A stretch of 64,000 bases of DNA from Streptomyces sp. NBC_00247 (GTDB taxonomy: Bacteria; Actinomycetota; Actinomycetes; Streptomycetales; Streptomycetaceae): contig NZ_CP108093.1 of assembly GCF_036188265.1 (NCBI RefSeq), forward strand, positions 3,740,001 to 3,804,000, read 5' to 3'. Both the position numbers and the translations under genes were made by a program. Below the pieces are notes generated by a model. It worked only from the letters and a program-made list of their open reading frames with translations. It was not told the origin of the DNA and did not search any database. Shown here one piece after another: positions 1-11,292 of the stretch (its first letter is position 1; each line of letters starts with the position of its first letter).

Positions 1-2673
<2,673 letters not shown>

Positions 2674-2746
2674 GTTGCTCGCGTCCACTGTGTTGGTTCT
2701 GAAATAACAACCGCCGTGTTTTCATCCGGTTGGTTAATTTCATAGT

Positions 2747-2866
2747 GTTTCGGTGGTCATTGCGTTAGGGAAACGCCCGGTTACATTTCGAACCCGGAAG
2801 CTAAGCCTTTCAGCGCCGATGGTACTGCAGGGGGGACCCTGTGGGAGAGTAGGACGCCGCCGAACA
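2747..2866 (+). rRNA. rrf: 5S ribosomal RNA
   Basis: The span begins GTTTCGGTGGTCATTGCG and ends GACGCCGCCGAACA. These ends pair as the 5S terminal stem, and the gene has the usual actinobacterial length of about 120 nt. It follows the 23S after a spacer of about 75 nt, as expected for the distal end of an rRNA operon. No tRNA was seen in the spacer or downstream. Confidence 0.97.
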
Positions 2867-2877
2867 ATTTTTCCGGG

Positions 2878-2908
2878 AGACCCCCGTGCCTTTGGGCACG
2901 GGGGTCTT
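2878..2908 (+). terminator. rRNA operon terminator
   Basis: A near-perfect GC-rich hairpin (AGACCCCCGTGCC, loop of about 4 nt, GGCACGGGGGTCT) lies 11 nt after the 5S rRNA and runs into TCTTCTGCG. Position and structure fit a rho-independent terminator of the rRNA operon. Confidence 0.9.
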
Positions 2909-3002
2909 CTGCGTTCACGAGCCTTTCTCCGGAGCTTCGGTCGTGTCCTTTCGTGCGCGAAACGGTTTGACTGCTCTCCGAGCCCGGAGAGAGTATGACC
3001 GA

Positions 3003-3560
3003 ATGAATACCGATCATGTGCTGCGGCGTGTGCGTCCCGAGGAGTGGCCGTCGGTCAAGGAACTGCGGCTGCTGGCCCTCCAGGACCCGGCAGCGCCGGT
3101 GGCCTTCTTGGAGACGTACGAGAACGCGGCCGGGGAACCCGACTCGTTCTGGCAGCAGCGGACTGCCGGCGGGGCCGAAGGAAGTGACGTGGCCCAGTTC
3201 GTCGCCGAGGCGGCCGACGGACGCTGGATGGGATCGGTCACGGTTCTCGTCGAGCGTTCCGGTGGGGAGGACATCTTCGGGGGAAAGGCGGAGGCCGCGC
3301 AGGGGCACCTGGTCGGGGTCTTCGTGCGTCCGGAGGTCCGGGGGACCGGGGTGACCGACGCGCTCTTCCGGGCCGCCGAGGAGTGGGCCTTCGGGCTCGA
3401 CGATCCGTACCTCGGACGTCTGCGGCTCTTCGTCCACGAGAACAACCCGCGGGCAGCCGCGTTCTACCGGCGGTACGGCTTCGTGCCCACCGGCGACACC
3501 GTGCCGGTGCCGGGCGTTCCGGGTGAGCACGAGGTGGAGTACGTACGGGAGCGTGGCTGA
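3003..3560 (+). CDS. GNAT family N-acetyltransferase
   Basis: A 185-residue protein with the single-domain GNAT fold. Motif A is visible as VGVFVRPEVRGTGVTDALF, which fits the acetyl-CoA pyrophosphate-binding V-x-P-x-x-R-x-x-G pattern. The C-terminal LFVHENNPRAAAFYRRYGF is motif B of this family, as in RimI-like enzymes. The ATG at 3003 was chosen because a purine-rich GGAGAGAGT lies just upstream; the in-frame extension toward 2886 would run back through the rRNA terminator. The substrate cannot be told from the sequence. It converges on the T4SS-like operon with a gap of only 29 nt, and nothing links it functionally to either neighbour. Confidence 0.88.
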   Translation: MNTDHVLRRVRPEEWPSVKELRLLALQDPAAPVAFLETYENAAGEPDSFWQQRTAGGAEGSDVAQFVAEAADGRWMGSVTVLVERSGGEDIFGGKAEAAQGHLVGVFVRPEVRGTGVTDALFRAAEEWAFGLDDPYLGRLRLFVHENNPRAAAFYRRYGFVPTGDTVPVPGVPGEHEVEYVRERG

Positions 3561-3589
3561 ACCGGAGCAGTGCGCCTGGGGGCCGGGGG

Positions 3590-5173
3590 TCACACGGCCG
3601 GCGGCGTCAGCGGGGTACGCCAGCGGGCACGGGCCTGTTCGGGGGAGCGGAGCAGGGCCAGCGTGACGAGGCCCTGACGTTGGCCGGTCGCCAGCAGCTC
3701 GGGCAGACGGGGCAGCGGGGCGACGGCGGCGATGTCGTCGAGGACCAGCGTGATTGGTGGGTCGAGCCGACCGTCGGTTGACCGTGCGGCCATGCGGCGG
3801 CCGTGCTCGACCACGTGCGAGGCGAGCGCGGTGAGCAGTGGCATCGCGCCCGGCTGGTGGCGAGGATCCTCGACGGACTCGCCGACCACATACAGGGTTC
3901 CCCCTTCGAGGGCGAAGGAACCCAGTGCGGCGGTATCGGATCGATGGGGTGTGCAGGCCTCGCGGACGTGAACCGTGGCCAGTGCGCTCAGCGCCCGTCC
4001 CGTCAGTTCCTGGGCCGCCCGGCGGCGTTCGGGGTGGGCCGTGAGGGCGGACTCCAGCAGACCGGCGAGCCCGGAGGCCGCCTTCGGGTGGGTGCGGAGG
4101 AGCCGTACCGCCTCCTGGGCGCCGCCGCCCATCGCCCAGCGGTGGACCTGGCGGAACGGGCGCCCGTCGACGGCCGCCGCGTGCAGCCAGCACTGCAGCA
4201 GGGTCTGCGCGGTGTCTGCGGTCGCCTCGTCGATGCGGGCCTGTGGGCGTACCGGCGCGAGGAGCGCGGCGGCCCGGGCCGCCGCCACGTCGGGCTGCTC
4301 GCAGCCCTCGGTCGGCGACCAGTGGAGGCGGGCCGGGGTGTCGCAGAGATGCCCCGGGTCGTGGACGAGCACCGGCCCGAGCTTGGCACGGGCGTCTTTC
4401 GTCTCCGCCCAGACCGTGGGGTCCGAGGTGACCACCAGGACCGGGCCGGGAGCGTCCAGCACGGCCTGGACGGCGGTGGGCCGTCGCTCGGCCGCGGTCG
4501 CGTAGAGGAGAACGGGCGTACCGGGAGTCCTGGCGGCGGGGACACCGCGCCCGTCCTCCTTCGCTTCCACCGGAAGCGAAGCCGTTACGGGACCCGGGAC
4601 GGGGGCGGCGGCCGGGGGTGGGGTCGGCTGGCTCCGGAGGGGGGCGGTGGCCATGGGAGGGGCGGCCGGGCGTTCGTCGCGCTCCCCGTCCTCCCGCCGT
4701 GTCTGCCGTGGCCGGCCTTCCTGCTGTGCCTGCTGTGCCTGCTGTGCCTGGAGTTCTCCGCGGTCCCGGCGTTCCTCGCGGGCGCGGCGGCGTACCTCGC
4801 GGCCACGGGTGACGACGCCGAGGACGAACACACCGAGGACCACCAGCACCAGCAGCTCGCTGATGAGCAGCCCCCAGAAGAGGCCGTAGCCGGAGAGCTC
4901 GCCGGGTGGGGTGCTCGGCCAGGCGCCGGCGAGGTCCGTGGGCGAGCTCGCGAGCCGGCGCAGGGCCGAGGGGGTCCGCGGCAGGGACACGTCGGCGGGC
5001 CATGCTCCGTGGGCGAACAGACCGGCGAGCCCGGTGGCCGTCCACAGGAGGACCGTCACCCCGAGGAGGAAGGCGAGTCCTCCGATCAGCAGTCCGTCCG
5101 GGACGCCGCCGCCCCGCTCCTCGCGACCGACCGGAGGGTGCCCGGGGCCGGAACCCGTCGAGGTGCGTGCCAC
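3590..5173 (-). CDS. VirD4/TraG-like coupling protein, degenerate P-loop
   Basis: A 527-residue protein resembling conjugative coupling proteins (TraG/VirD4), which normally are hexameric DNA-translocating ATPases at the inner membrane. Two or three hydrophobic segments lie in the first 125 residues (about 28-52 and 92-117), followed by a charged Gln/Arg linker. The cytoplasmic domain keeps recognisable family landmarks: VLVVTSDPTVWAETK, LHWSPTEGC, and a C-terminal LVLDDIAAVAPLPRLPELLA in the Walker B region. However, where family members have a G-x-x-G-x-G-K-T/S P-loop this protein reads LLYATAAERRPTAVQAV, with no lysine-containing loop. The start is a GTG one base after the stop of the upstream ATPase gene, so translation is probably coupled. 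It is the last gene of the six-gene operon. Role in transport is inferred from family and context. Confidence 0.8.
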   Translation of the reverse strand: MARTSTGSGPGHPPVGREERGGGVPDGLLIGGLAFLLGVTVLLWTATGLAGLFAHGAWPADVSLPRTPSALRRLASSPTDLAGAWPSTPPGELSGYGLFWGLLISELLVLVVLGVFVLGVVTRGREVRRRAREERRDRGELQAQQAQQAQQEGRPRQTRREDGERDERPAAPPMATAPLRSQPTPPPAAAPVPGPVTASLPVEAKEDGRGVPAARTPGTPVLLYATAAERRPTAVQAVLDAPGPVLVVTSDPTVWAETKDARAKLGPVLVHDPGHLCDTPARLHWSPTEGCEQPDVAAARAAALLAPVRPQARIDEATADTAQTLLQCWLHAAAVDGRPFRQVHRWAMGGGAQEAVRLLRTHPKAASGLAGLLESALTAHPERRRAAQELTGRALSALATVHVREACTPHRSDTAALGSFALEGGTLYVVGESVEDPRHQPGAMPLLTALASHVVEHGRRMAARSTDGRLDPPITLVLDDIAAVAPLPRLPELLATGQRQGLVTLALLRSPEQARARWRTPLTPPAV

Positions 5174-5174
5174 C

Positions 5175-6611
5175 TCAGGCCACCGTGGACTCGGACGACT
5201 CGTCGAGCCGTTGCCGGCGCTCGATGCGGGCCGCCCGTCGTTCCGTGTCGCGCTCCGCCTCGCGCGCGTACTCGGGGAGCAGGTCGTCCAGGTCGTTCGC
5301 GCCGTCGGAGGAGGACTCCGTCATGGCGCGGTCGGTGAAGACGAGTGGGCGTTCCGCCTCGGTGATCAGGTGCTTGACGACCTGGACGTTGCCGTTGACG
5401 TCCCACACCGCGATGCCCGGGGTCAGGGTCGGGATGATCTCGACGGCCCAGCGGGGCAGCCCGATCACCCGCCCGGTCGCCCGGGCCTCGTCGGCCTTCT
5501 GGGCATAGATCGTCCGGGTGGAGGCCATCTTGAGGATCGCCGCCGCCTCGCGTGCCGCGGCCCCGTCCACGACGTCGCTGAGGTGGTGCACGACGGCGAC
5601 GAACGAGAGCCCGAGCCGACGGCCGAACTTCAGCAGCCGCTGGAAGAGCTGGGCGACGAAAGGCGAGTTGATGATGTGCCAGGCCTCCTCGACCAGGAAG
5701 ATGCGTTTCTTCCGGTCCGGCCTGATCCAGGTGTGCTCCAGCCAGACGCCGACGATCGCCATCAGGATCGGCGTGGCGATCGAGTTGCGGTCGATGTGCG
5801 AGAGGTCGAAGACGATCAGCGGGGAGTCCAGGTCGATGCCGTCGGTCGTCGGGCCGTCGAACATGCCGCGCAGGTCACCGTCGACCAGTCGGTCCAGCAC
5901 CAGGGCGACGTCGAGGCCCCAGGCCCTTACGTCGTCTATGTCGACGTTCATCGCCTCGGCGGACTCGGGCTCCGGGTGGCGCAGCTGCTCGACGATGTCC
6001 ATCAGAACGGGCTGGCGCTGGGTGATCGTCAGATTGACGTACGCGTGGGCGACCTTCAGCGCGAAGCCGGAACGCTCGTCGAGACCGTGGCCCATGGCCA
6101 CCTCGATGATCGTACGGAGCAGGGCGAGCTGACCGGTCGTCGTGATCGCGGGATCGAGCGGGTTGAGCCGGATGCCGCCGTTCAGGGCAGCGGTGGGGTC
6201 GAGCCGGACGGGGGTGATCCCCAGCTCCTCGGCGATGAGGTTCCACTCGCCGTGCCCGTCCTCGCCCTGGGCGTCGAGCACCACGACCTGCCGGTCGCGG
6301 AAGCGGAGCTGGCGGAGCACGTACGTCTTCTCCAGCGCGGACTTGCCGTTGCCGGACTCGCCGAGCACCAGCCAGTGCGGTGCGGGCAGCTGCTGCCCGT
6401 ACAGCTGGAACGGGTCGTAGATGTAGCCCTTGCCGGAGTAGACCTCGCGCCCGATGATCACCCCGGAGTCTCCGAGACCGGGCGCGGCGGTGGGCAGATA
6501 GACGGCCTGCGCCTGGCCCGTGGAGGTACGCACGGGCAGGCGGGTCGTCTCCACCTTGCCGAAGAGGAACGCGGTGAAGGCTTCCGACAATGCGGACAGT
6601 GGGTCTCGCAC
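5175..6611 (-). CDS. VirB4/TraC-like T4SS ATPase
   Basis: A 478-residue ATP-binding protein of the VirB4/TraC group, the energising ATPases of type IV secretion systems. Walker A is GESGNGKS at residues 84-91, followed by VVVLDAQGEDGHGEWN, typical of VirB4-type HerA/FtsK-like ATPases. Walker B is RIFLVEEAWHI at about residue 306, with the conserved EE. The arginine-rich C-terminus looks like an interaction tail. It is shorter than VirB4 proteins with an N-terminal scaffold domain (about 800 residues); here that part may be supplied by the separate SCO6880-type protein encoded upstream. The start is GTG. The gene lies 99 nt after that upstream gene and 1 nt before the VirD4-like gene. Confidence 0.85.
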   Translation of the reverse strand: MRDPLSALSEAFTAFLFGKVETTRLPVRTSTGQAQAVYLPTAAPGLGDSGVIIGREVYSGKGYIYDPFQLYGQQLPAPHWLVLGESGNGKSALEKTYVLRQLRFRDRQVVVLDAQGEDGHGEWNLIAEELGITPVRLDPTAALNGGIRLNPLDPAITTTGQLALLRTIIEVAMGHGLDERSGFALKVAHAYVNLTITQRQPVLMDIVEQLRHPEPESAEAMNVDIDDVRAWGLDVALVLDRLVDGDLRGMFDGPTTDGIDLDSPLIVFDLSHIDRNSIATPILMAIVGVWLEHTWIRPDRKKRIFLVEEAWHIINSPFVAQLFQRLLKFGRRLGLSFVAVVHHLSDVVDGAAAREAAAILKMASTRTIYAQKADEARATGRVIGLPRWAVEIIPTLTPGIAVWDVNGNVQVVKHLITEAERPLVFTDRAMTESSSDGANDLDDLLPEYAREAERDTERRAARIERRQRLDESSESTVA

Positions 6612-6710
6612 GAGTGGTTGCCCTCTCTCTCGACTGCTTCCGGTCGCCCGGAGGTGGGGTGGTGCAGTGGTGCGGGGTTGTTCCCCGGGGCCGCGTCTTC
6701 CAGCGGCTTT

Positions 6711-8261
6711 CTAGCGGCGGATGCCGGTCGCGAACGGCAGGGTGTTCACGAAGGCGCGGTGGTGCTCGCGGTCGCACCACTCCAGCTTCAGGTACGACTT
6801 TCCGGCCGACGCCCGGATCGTCCGCTTGTCACGGGCGAGCGCCTCGGGGGAACGCGAGGAGACGGTGATGTACCCCACCAGGTTCACCCCTGCCGCACCG
6901 CTCGCGAGGTCCTCGCCGCGCTGGTCGAGACGGCCGTGGGCGGCGATGTCGCGGGGGTCGACGGTGCGGTTCATCTTGGCCTGGCGGCTGGCCTCGGCGT
7001 CGTCGTTGGTCTTCTCGGTCAGCATCCGCTCGATGGCCACCTCGGTGGGTTCGAGATCCATCGTGACGGCGACCGTACGGATGACGTCGGGGGTGTGGAC
7101 GAGCAGCGGGGCCAGGAAGTTGACGCCCACCGGCGTCATCGGCCACTCCTTCACCCAGGCCGTGGCGTGGCACCAGGGAGCGCGGGTGGTCGACTCCCGG
7201 GTCTTGGCCTGGAGGTACGTCGGCTCCATCGCGTCCAGCTCGGCCGGCCAGGCATTCCGCTTGGTCATCGCCTGGATGTGGTCGATCGGGTGGTCGGGGT
7301 CGTACATCGAGTGCACCAGCGAGGCGAGCCGGCTCTGCCCGAGCGGCTGACGCACCCGGATGTCGGCCTCGGCGAGGCGGGCGCAGATGTCGGTGAGCTC
7401 GCGGGCCATGACGACGGCCAGTCCGGCGTCGCGGTCCAGCTTCCGGCCACCCTGCGGGCGTGCCGCGCGGGCCATCGCGGAGGCCTCGGCGCTGAGCTCG
7501 CGGCTGTGGTGCATGCAGGCGACGAGGTAGGCGCGGTGCTGCTCGCTGGAGGTCGAGACCATGGACTGCAGTTGGTCGTACGAGTCCTGGAGCCAGCGCG
7601 GCGCGTGGTTGTCGCCCCGCTGGGCGACGTCCTTCGCGTGCGCGTCGGGGTCGGCGGGGAGGGTACGGGCCAGCATCTGGATGCGGGTGACGAAACCGTC
7701 GCCGTTGGCCACGTGCTTGAGCAGGGTGCCGAACCGGTCGACCAGCGCCTCTTGGTCCTCGCTGTCGCGCAGCCCGACGCCGGGGCCCTCGATCTCGATC
7801 GCGGCGGTCACCGTGCGGCGGTCGGCGTGCAGCAGCACCGCCATCTCGTCCGGCCCGAACGGGGCGGAGAGCCAGCTGATCCGCCCGATCCCGGGGGGCG
7901 GCCCGACCTCGACCTCGCGGCCGTCACCCCGTACCCCGGCCTCCATCGCGGAGGAGCGGTAGGCGGTGCCGCGACGCAGGGAGCGCTTGTAACTGCGGTT
8001 GATCTCGAACCACTTGTAGAAGGTCCGGTGCTTGTACGGGACGTACACGACGGCCAGGGCCAGCATCGGGAAGCCGGTGAGCAGCGCGATGCGCAGGGAG
8101 AGGACCGGTACGACGAGTCCGCTCATCATTCCGAGGAACGCGCCGACGATGATGAGGGCGATCTCGCCGGTCTCGCGGTTCTTGCCGACGATCGCGTTCG
8201 GCCGGGCACGGCCGATGAGATACGTGCGGCGGGGCGTGATCGGGTGGGACTGGATCGTCAC
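6711..8261 (-). CDS. SCO6880-type T4SS membrane protein (VirB3/VirB4-N-like)
   Basis: A 516-residue protein that I recognise as the SCO6880 family, found in actinobacterial T4SS-like clusters. Two adjacent hydrophobic segments lie at about residues 33-75 (VPVLSLRIALLTGFPMLALA), followed by a conserved YKHRTFYKWF-like motif and a long soluble region without a P-loop. Architecture and position match a fused VirB3 plus VirB4 N-terminal scaffold, so that with the next gene it could form a split VirB4; this is inference. Its ATG overlaps the stop of the preceding gene by 4 nt, indicating translational coupling. Confidence 0.82.
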   Translation of the reverse strand: MTIQSHPITPRRTYLIGRARPNAIVGKNRETGEIALIIVGAFLGMMSGLVVPVLSLRIALLTGFPMLALAVVYVPYKHRTFYKWFEINRSYKRSLRRGTAYRSSAMEAGVRGDGREVEVGPPPGIGRISWLSAPFGPDEMAVLLHADRRTVTAAIEIEGPGVGLRDSEDQEALVDRFGTLLKHVANGDGFVTRIQMLARTLPADPDAHAKDVAQRGDNHAPRWLQDSYDQLQSMVSTSSEQHRAYLVACMHHSRELSAEASAMARAARPQGGRKLDRDAGLAVVMARELTDICARLAEADIRVRQPLGQSRLASLVHSMYDPDHPIDHIQAMTKRNAWPAELDAMEPTYLQAKTRESTTRAPWCHATAWVKEWPMTPVGVNFLAPLLVHTPDVIRTVAVTMDLEPTEVAIERMLTEKTNDDAEASRQAKMNRTVDPRDIAAHGRLDQRGEDLASGAAGVNLVGYITVSSRSPEALARDKRTIRASAGKSYLKLEWCDREHHRAFVNTLPFATGIRR

Positions 8262-9580
8262 CGCCCTCCACCTCCTGTGCTCGGATTACCTGTGCTGCCG
8301 GAACCGCCCCGCGGGGAGCGGCTGCTGTGGGGGGTCCCGGAGGTGGGACCGGAACCGCTTCGGGGGGCGGGTGCGGCTCCTCCGCCGCCCCGGGAGCCGT
8401 GCGCCGCGACACCGCCGCCCAGGGGGTTGGCCGACCGGCCGCCGCCTCCGCCGCCTCCGCTGTTCTGGTCGTTGCGCCCGCTGTGCGTCTTGATGCCCTG
8501 GGAGACGAGGGCAGCGGGCGAACTGACCAGCGCGGCGGCCTGGGAGCCATCGGTGGCCTGCTTGCGGTTGGTACGCGCGCCCTGGATCTCGTCGCCGAAC
8601 CCGGGGACGAAGCGGTAGATCATCGCTGAGGCGAAGATGGCGAGCAGAATGATCGAGAGCCCGGAGACGACGGCGGAGAGCGCGTCCGGCCCGTCGTCGG
8701 AGGAGAGGGCTCCCGCGAGGCCGAGGACGATCACGATCACCGGCTTGACCATGATCACCGCGATCATGATGCCCGCCCAGCGGCGTACGTGGCCCCACAT
8801 GTTCTTGTCGACGAGTCCGGCGTACACCACCACGCCCAGCAGGGCGCCGACGTAGAGCAGCGCCGCCCGGATGACCAGTTCCAGCCAGAGAATGCCCGCG
8901 GCGAGAAGGGATACCAGGGAGACGACGATCAGCATGATCGGCCCGCCGCCCATGCCGTCGCCCTTTTCGAGCGCCTCGGCGAACGAGCCGAAGAAGACGT
9001 CGGACTGGCCGCCGGTGGCGGACGAGATGACCTCCGTGACCCCGTCGGTGGCGGAGACGACGACGTACAGGATGAGCGGCGTGAAAGCGGAGGCCAGCAC
9101 CGTGAGCCACAGGTAGCCGACGGCCTCGGAGATCGCGGTGGTGAACGGGACTCCCCGGATCGCCCTCTTGGCCACGGCGAACAGCCAGAGGACCAGGGTC
9201 AGGATTGTGGAGGCGGCGAAGACGATCGCGTACTGCTTGCGGAAGGACTCGTTGGTGAAGTCGACACTGGCGGTGCCCTCGACGGCCTTGCTGAGCTGGC
9301 CGATGAGGTACGACGCGGCGTCGGCACAGCCGTGGGCCAGGGAGGTGAGGGGGTCCAGGGGGTCGTCGGTGGTTTTGGGGGGTGTGGTGCGGGTGCCTGC
9401 GTCGCCTTCGCAGTAGTCCTTGGCGGGGCCTCGGATCAGATCACATGCGTTGTTACTGGCAGAAGGAGAAGGGCTAGGGGACGGCGCGGCGCTAGCACGG
9501 GCGGCAAAGGCGAATGCGCCGACCTGGACGGATCCAACGACAGTCGCCGCCGAGATCCGACGGTACCTTCTATCGCGCAT
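8258..9580 (-). CDS. TrbL/VirB6-like polytopic membrane protein
   Basis: A 440-residue protein with an N-terminal signal peptide (ends ...FAARASA, residues 1-31) and a short Ser/Pro-rich segment. Around six hydrophobic helices follow between about residues 130 and 330, including LILYVVVSATDGV and IMLIVVSLVSLLAAGI. The tail is Gly/Ser-rich and low-complexity, with a run of glycines. This layout matches TrbL/VirB6 proteins, which form the inner-membrane channel of conjugative T4SS. The start at 9580 was chosen because GGAGGG lies 8 nt upstream on the coding strand. It overlaps the preceding gene by 11 nt and the following one by 4 nt. Confidence 0.8.
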   Translation of the reverse strand: MRDRRYRRISAATVVGSVQVGAFAFAARASAAPSPSPSPSASNNACDLIRGPAKDYCEGDAGTRTTPPKTTDDPLDPLTSLAHGCADAASYLIGQLSKAVEGTASVDFTNESFRKQYAIVFAASTILTLVLWLFAVAKRAIRGVPFTTAISEAVGYLWLTVLASAFTPLILYVVVSATDGVTEVISSATGGQSDVFFGSFAEALEKGDGMGGGPIMLIVVSLVSLLAAGILWLELVIRAALLYVGALLGVVVYAGLVDKNMWGHVRRWAGIMIAVIMVKPVIVIVLGLAGALSSDDGPDALSAVVSGLSIILLAIFASAMIYRFVPGFGDEIQGARTNRKQATDGSQAAALVSSPAALVSQGIKTHSGRNDQNSGGGGGGGRSANPLGGGVAAHGSRGGGGAAPAPRSGSGPTSGTPHSSRSPRGGSGSTGNPSTGGGGR

Positions 9581-10457
9581 AGGTGAACCCTCCGAATTCC
9601 GTAACCGCATCGGCCATTTGATCAGCCGGTGAAGCCGCCTGGTCACGTCCGACGGGTACAGGCCCATCCTTTTGCGCGAAGTCGGTTACTTTCCAGTCGC
9701 CGTTGACCCACTCCAGTTCGTACGTGGTGGTGTACCAGCCCTCGGATACAGGGTTCTTGGAGCCCTCTCCCGCAAGGCCGAATAGAGCTGAGTACCAGAC
9801 GGCGACGGTTGCTTGGTCTCCGCTGTACCTCTCGATCTTGGCTCCCACCGGATTAGATCGAGAGATGAAGGTCAAGGCGTCCGGGGGGGTGCCGTCGGGA
9901 TTGAGCCCGATGCTGGAAAGAAATGCTGTGCCGGAGTAAGCCTCGTCGATGCGGGCCTGACGGGACGCAGCGACATCCGGGGCGTATACGGCCTCAGTGA
10001 TCTTGTGGCGGCCGTCGCTGTTGAACATCTGGTCCGACCCGAGCACGACCGTGTAGTTCGCCGCCGCGCTCTGGGCACCCTGCTCGTCGTGAGCGAACCC
10101 CGAGGCGATGCTGCCGTTCTTGCCCGTGACGGGGTCGGTGCCGGTGGGGGCGGTCGGGGCCGTGCCTTCGGCGGTGTCCGCGCGGCTGCTGCCAGGGACG
10201 GCCGGGTCCACGTTGTCACTCTTGTCGCCACCGCCGAGGTTCGCGAACGCGATGGCCGCGACGAGCAGCACGACCACGCCGACAGCCATGACCAGCGAGC
10301 GGGTGTTGCGGGCGGGCCGGCGGCCATGGAGGGTGCCGGGGTTTCCCTCGGGGAGGCGGGTGCGCGTTTGGCGGGTTCCGCCCAACGTGCTGTACGCGTC
10401 GTCGCCCCGGCTGCCGGAGTCCCTGCTTCCGTAGCCCTGCTCATCGTCGTAGCTCAT
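9570..10457 (-). CDS. single-span T4SS protein with VirB8/NTF2-like C-terminus
   Basis: A 295-residue protein: an Arg/Gly-rich cytoplasmic start, one transmembrane helix at about residues 53-75 (SLVMAVGVVVLLVAAIAFAN), a Ser/Pro/Thr-rich linker and a soluble extracellular domain. The pattern (AAANYTVVLGSDQMF, ATVAVWYSALFGLAG, ELEWVNGDWKVTDF) is typical of the NTF2-like fold seen in VirB8 and TcpC proteins of Gram-positive T4SS. It probably acts as the assembly factor linking the membrane channel to the outside; function is by analogy. The 3' half uses noticeably more A/T-ending codons than the rest of the operon. Confidence 0.72.
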   Translation of the reverse strand: MSYDDEQGYGSRDSGSRGDDAYSTLGGTRQTRTRLPEGNPGTLHGRRPARNTRSLVMAVGVVVLLVAAIAFANLGGGDKSDNVDPAVPGSSRADTAEGTAPTAPTGTDPVTGKNGSIASGFAHDEQGAQSAAANYTVVLGSDQMFNSDGRHKITEAVYAPDVAASRQARIDEAYSGTAFLSSIGLNPDGTPPDALTFISRSNPVGAKIERYSGDQATVAVWYSALFGLAGEGSKNPVSEGWYTTTYELEWVNGDWKVTDFAQKDGPVPVGRDQAASPADQMADAVTEFGGFTYAR

Positions 10458-10634
10458 GCCGCGTACGTCCCCTCAGCCGTGTGCGGTCCTCCGTCGTACG
10501 ACGGTAGCTCTGCTGGGCGCCGCGCGGGGGCGGTGTGGTGACTCGACATGGGATGACTCGACCTCAGCCGGTGACGCGACGGGCGGATGATGGGGAGACG
10601 GGATGCGACAGCAGAAAATTTCGCTGATCGCGCG

Positions 10635-10952
10635 TCAGACAGCCATGCCGTACACGATGGTGAACAGGGTGCCGAGGGATCCGATGATGAAGACGCCGGT
10701 GAGCCCGGCGACGATCAGGCCCTTGCCCTGTTCGGCGCTGAAGGTGTCGCGCAGGGCTGTCGCGCCGATGCGCTGCTTGGCCGCACCCCAGATCGCGATA
10801 CCGAGACAGAGCAGGATGGCTACCGCCATCACCACCTCGACCATGATGCGTGCCTCGTTGCCCAGCGTCCCGAACGGGCCCCAGTTCGGAGCGATTCCGC
10901 CGATGATGGTGGTGATGTCGCCCTTCTCAGCTGCCAGGATCATGTAAGTCAC
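10635..10952 (-). CDS. small two-helix membrane protein, VirB2/pilin-like
   Basis: A 105-residue protein with two hydrophobic helices (about 37-58, EVVMAVAILLCLGIAIWGA, and 80-102, LIVAGLTGVFIIGSLGTLF) joined by a charged loop. Size, two-helix layout and first-gene position resemble VirB2/TrbC pilin subunits or their Gram-positive equivalents. No signal peptide is obvious. The start could be GTG at 10952 (preceded by AGGGGC) or ATG at 10943. It is separated from the rest of the operon by 177 nt, so it may be expressed at a different level. The pilin role is inference. Confidence 0.65.
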   Translation of the reverse strand: MTYMILAAEKGDITTIIGGIAPNWGPFGTLGNEARIMVEVVMAVAILLCLGIAIWGAAKQRIGATALRDTFSAEQGKGLIVAGLTGVFIIGSLGTLFTIVYGMAV

Positions 10953-11292
10953 CGCCCCTGCTGTGTAGTTCGCCGCCCGCGCCGTCCGGTGCGGGTCGTG
11001 TCTTCTTATCTTCGCTGATGAAACCCCGCCAGCACGACGCCTTCCCGGGTCTCTTTACCCGGATCTCGCACAAATGACCGGGGTGGCCGTCCTGAGCTGC
11101 GGTGTGGCCGGGGCGGTTGGACCACTGGCTGGTTACTCTGTGTATCACGCTCCGTGACGAGGAGCAATGACGAGGGTCATGGTTTCCGTCGCGACGGGAG
11201 CGCCCGCCGGGGCGCCCGTGTTCGCATGCGCTGTTCGAGAGCCGGTCGTGCGCCGCCTGCGTCAGGCCGATGCTCCGTCAGGTTGCGTGCCC
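10953..11292. other. intergenic region, promoter side of the T4SS-like operon
   Basis: This 340-nt gap lies between the first gene of the T4SS-like operon and the 3' end of the XRE gene, both on the minus strand. No convincing gene was found on either strand. It must carry the operon promoter near 10960-11150, but I could not identify -10/-35 boxes with confidence. An imperfect GC hairpin around 11197-11222 could terminate the XRE gene. Confidence 0.5.

Noticed and set aside
2781..8618. Very long open frames opposite the T4SS-like genes (for example 4911-8618 plus and 2781-5045 minus)
   Set aside because: They are Arg/Gly/Pro-rich shadow frames of GC3-biased genes with recognisable T4SS domains on the other strand or frame.
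3590..10952. Integrated conjugative element (AICE) or plasmid
   Set aside because: No integrase, relaxase, replication gene, att repeats or tRNA target was found around the T4SS-like genes.
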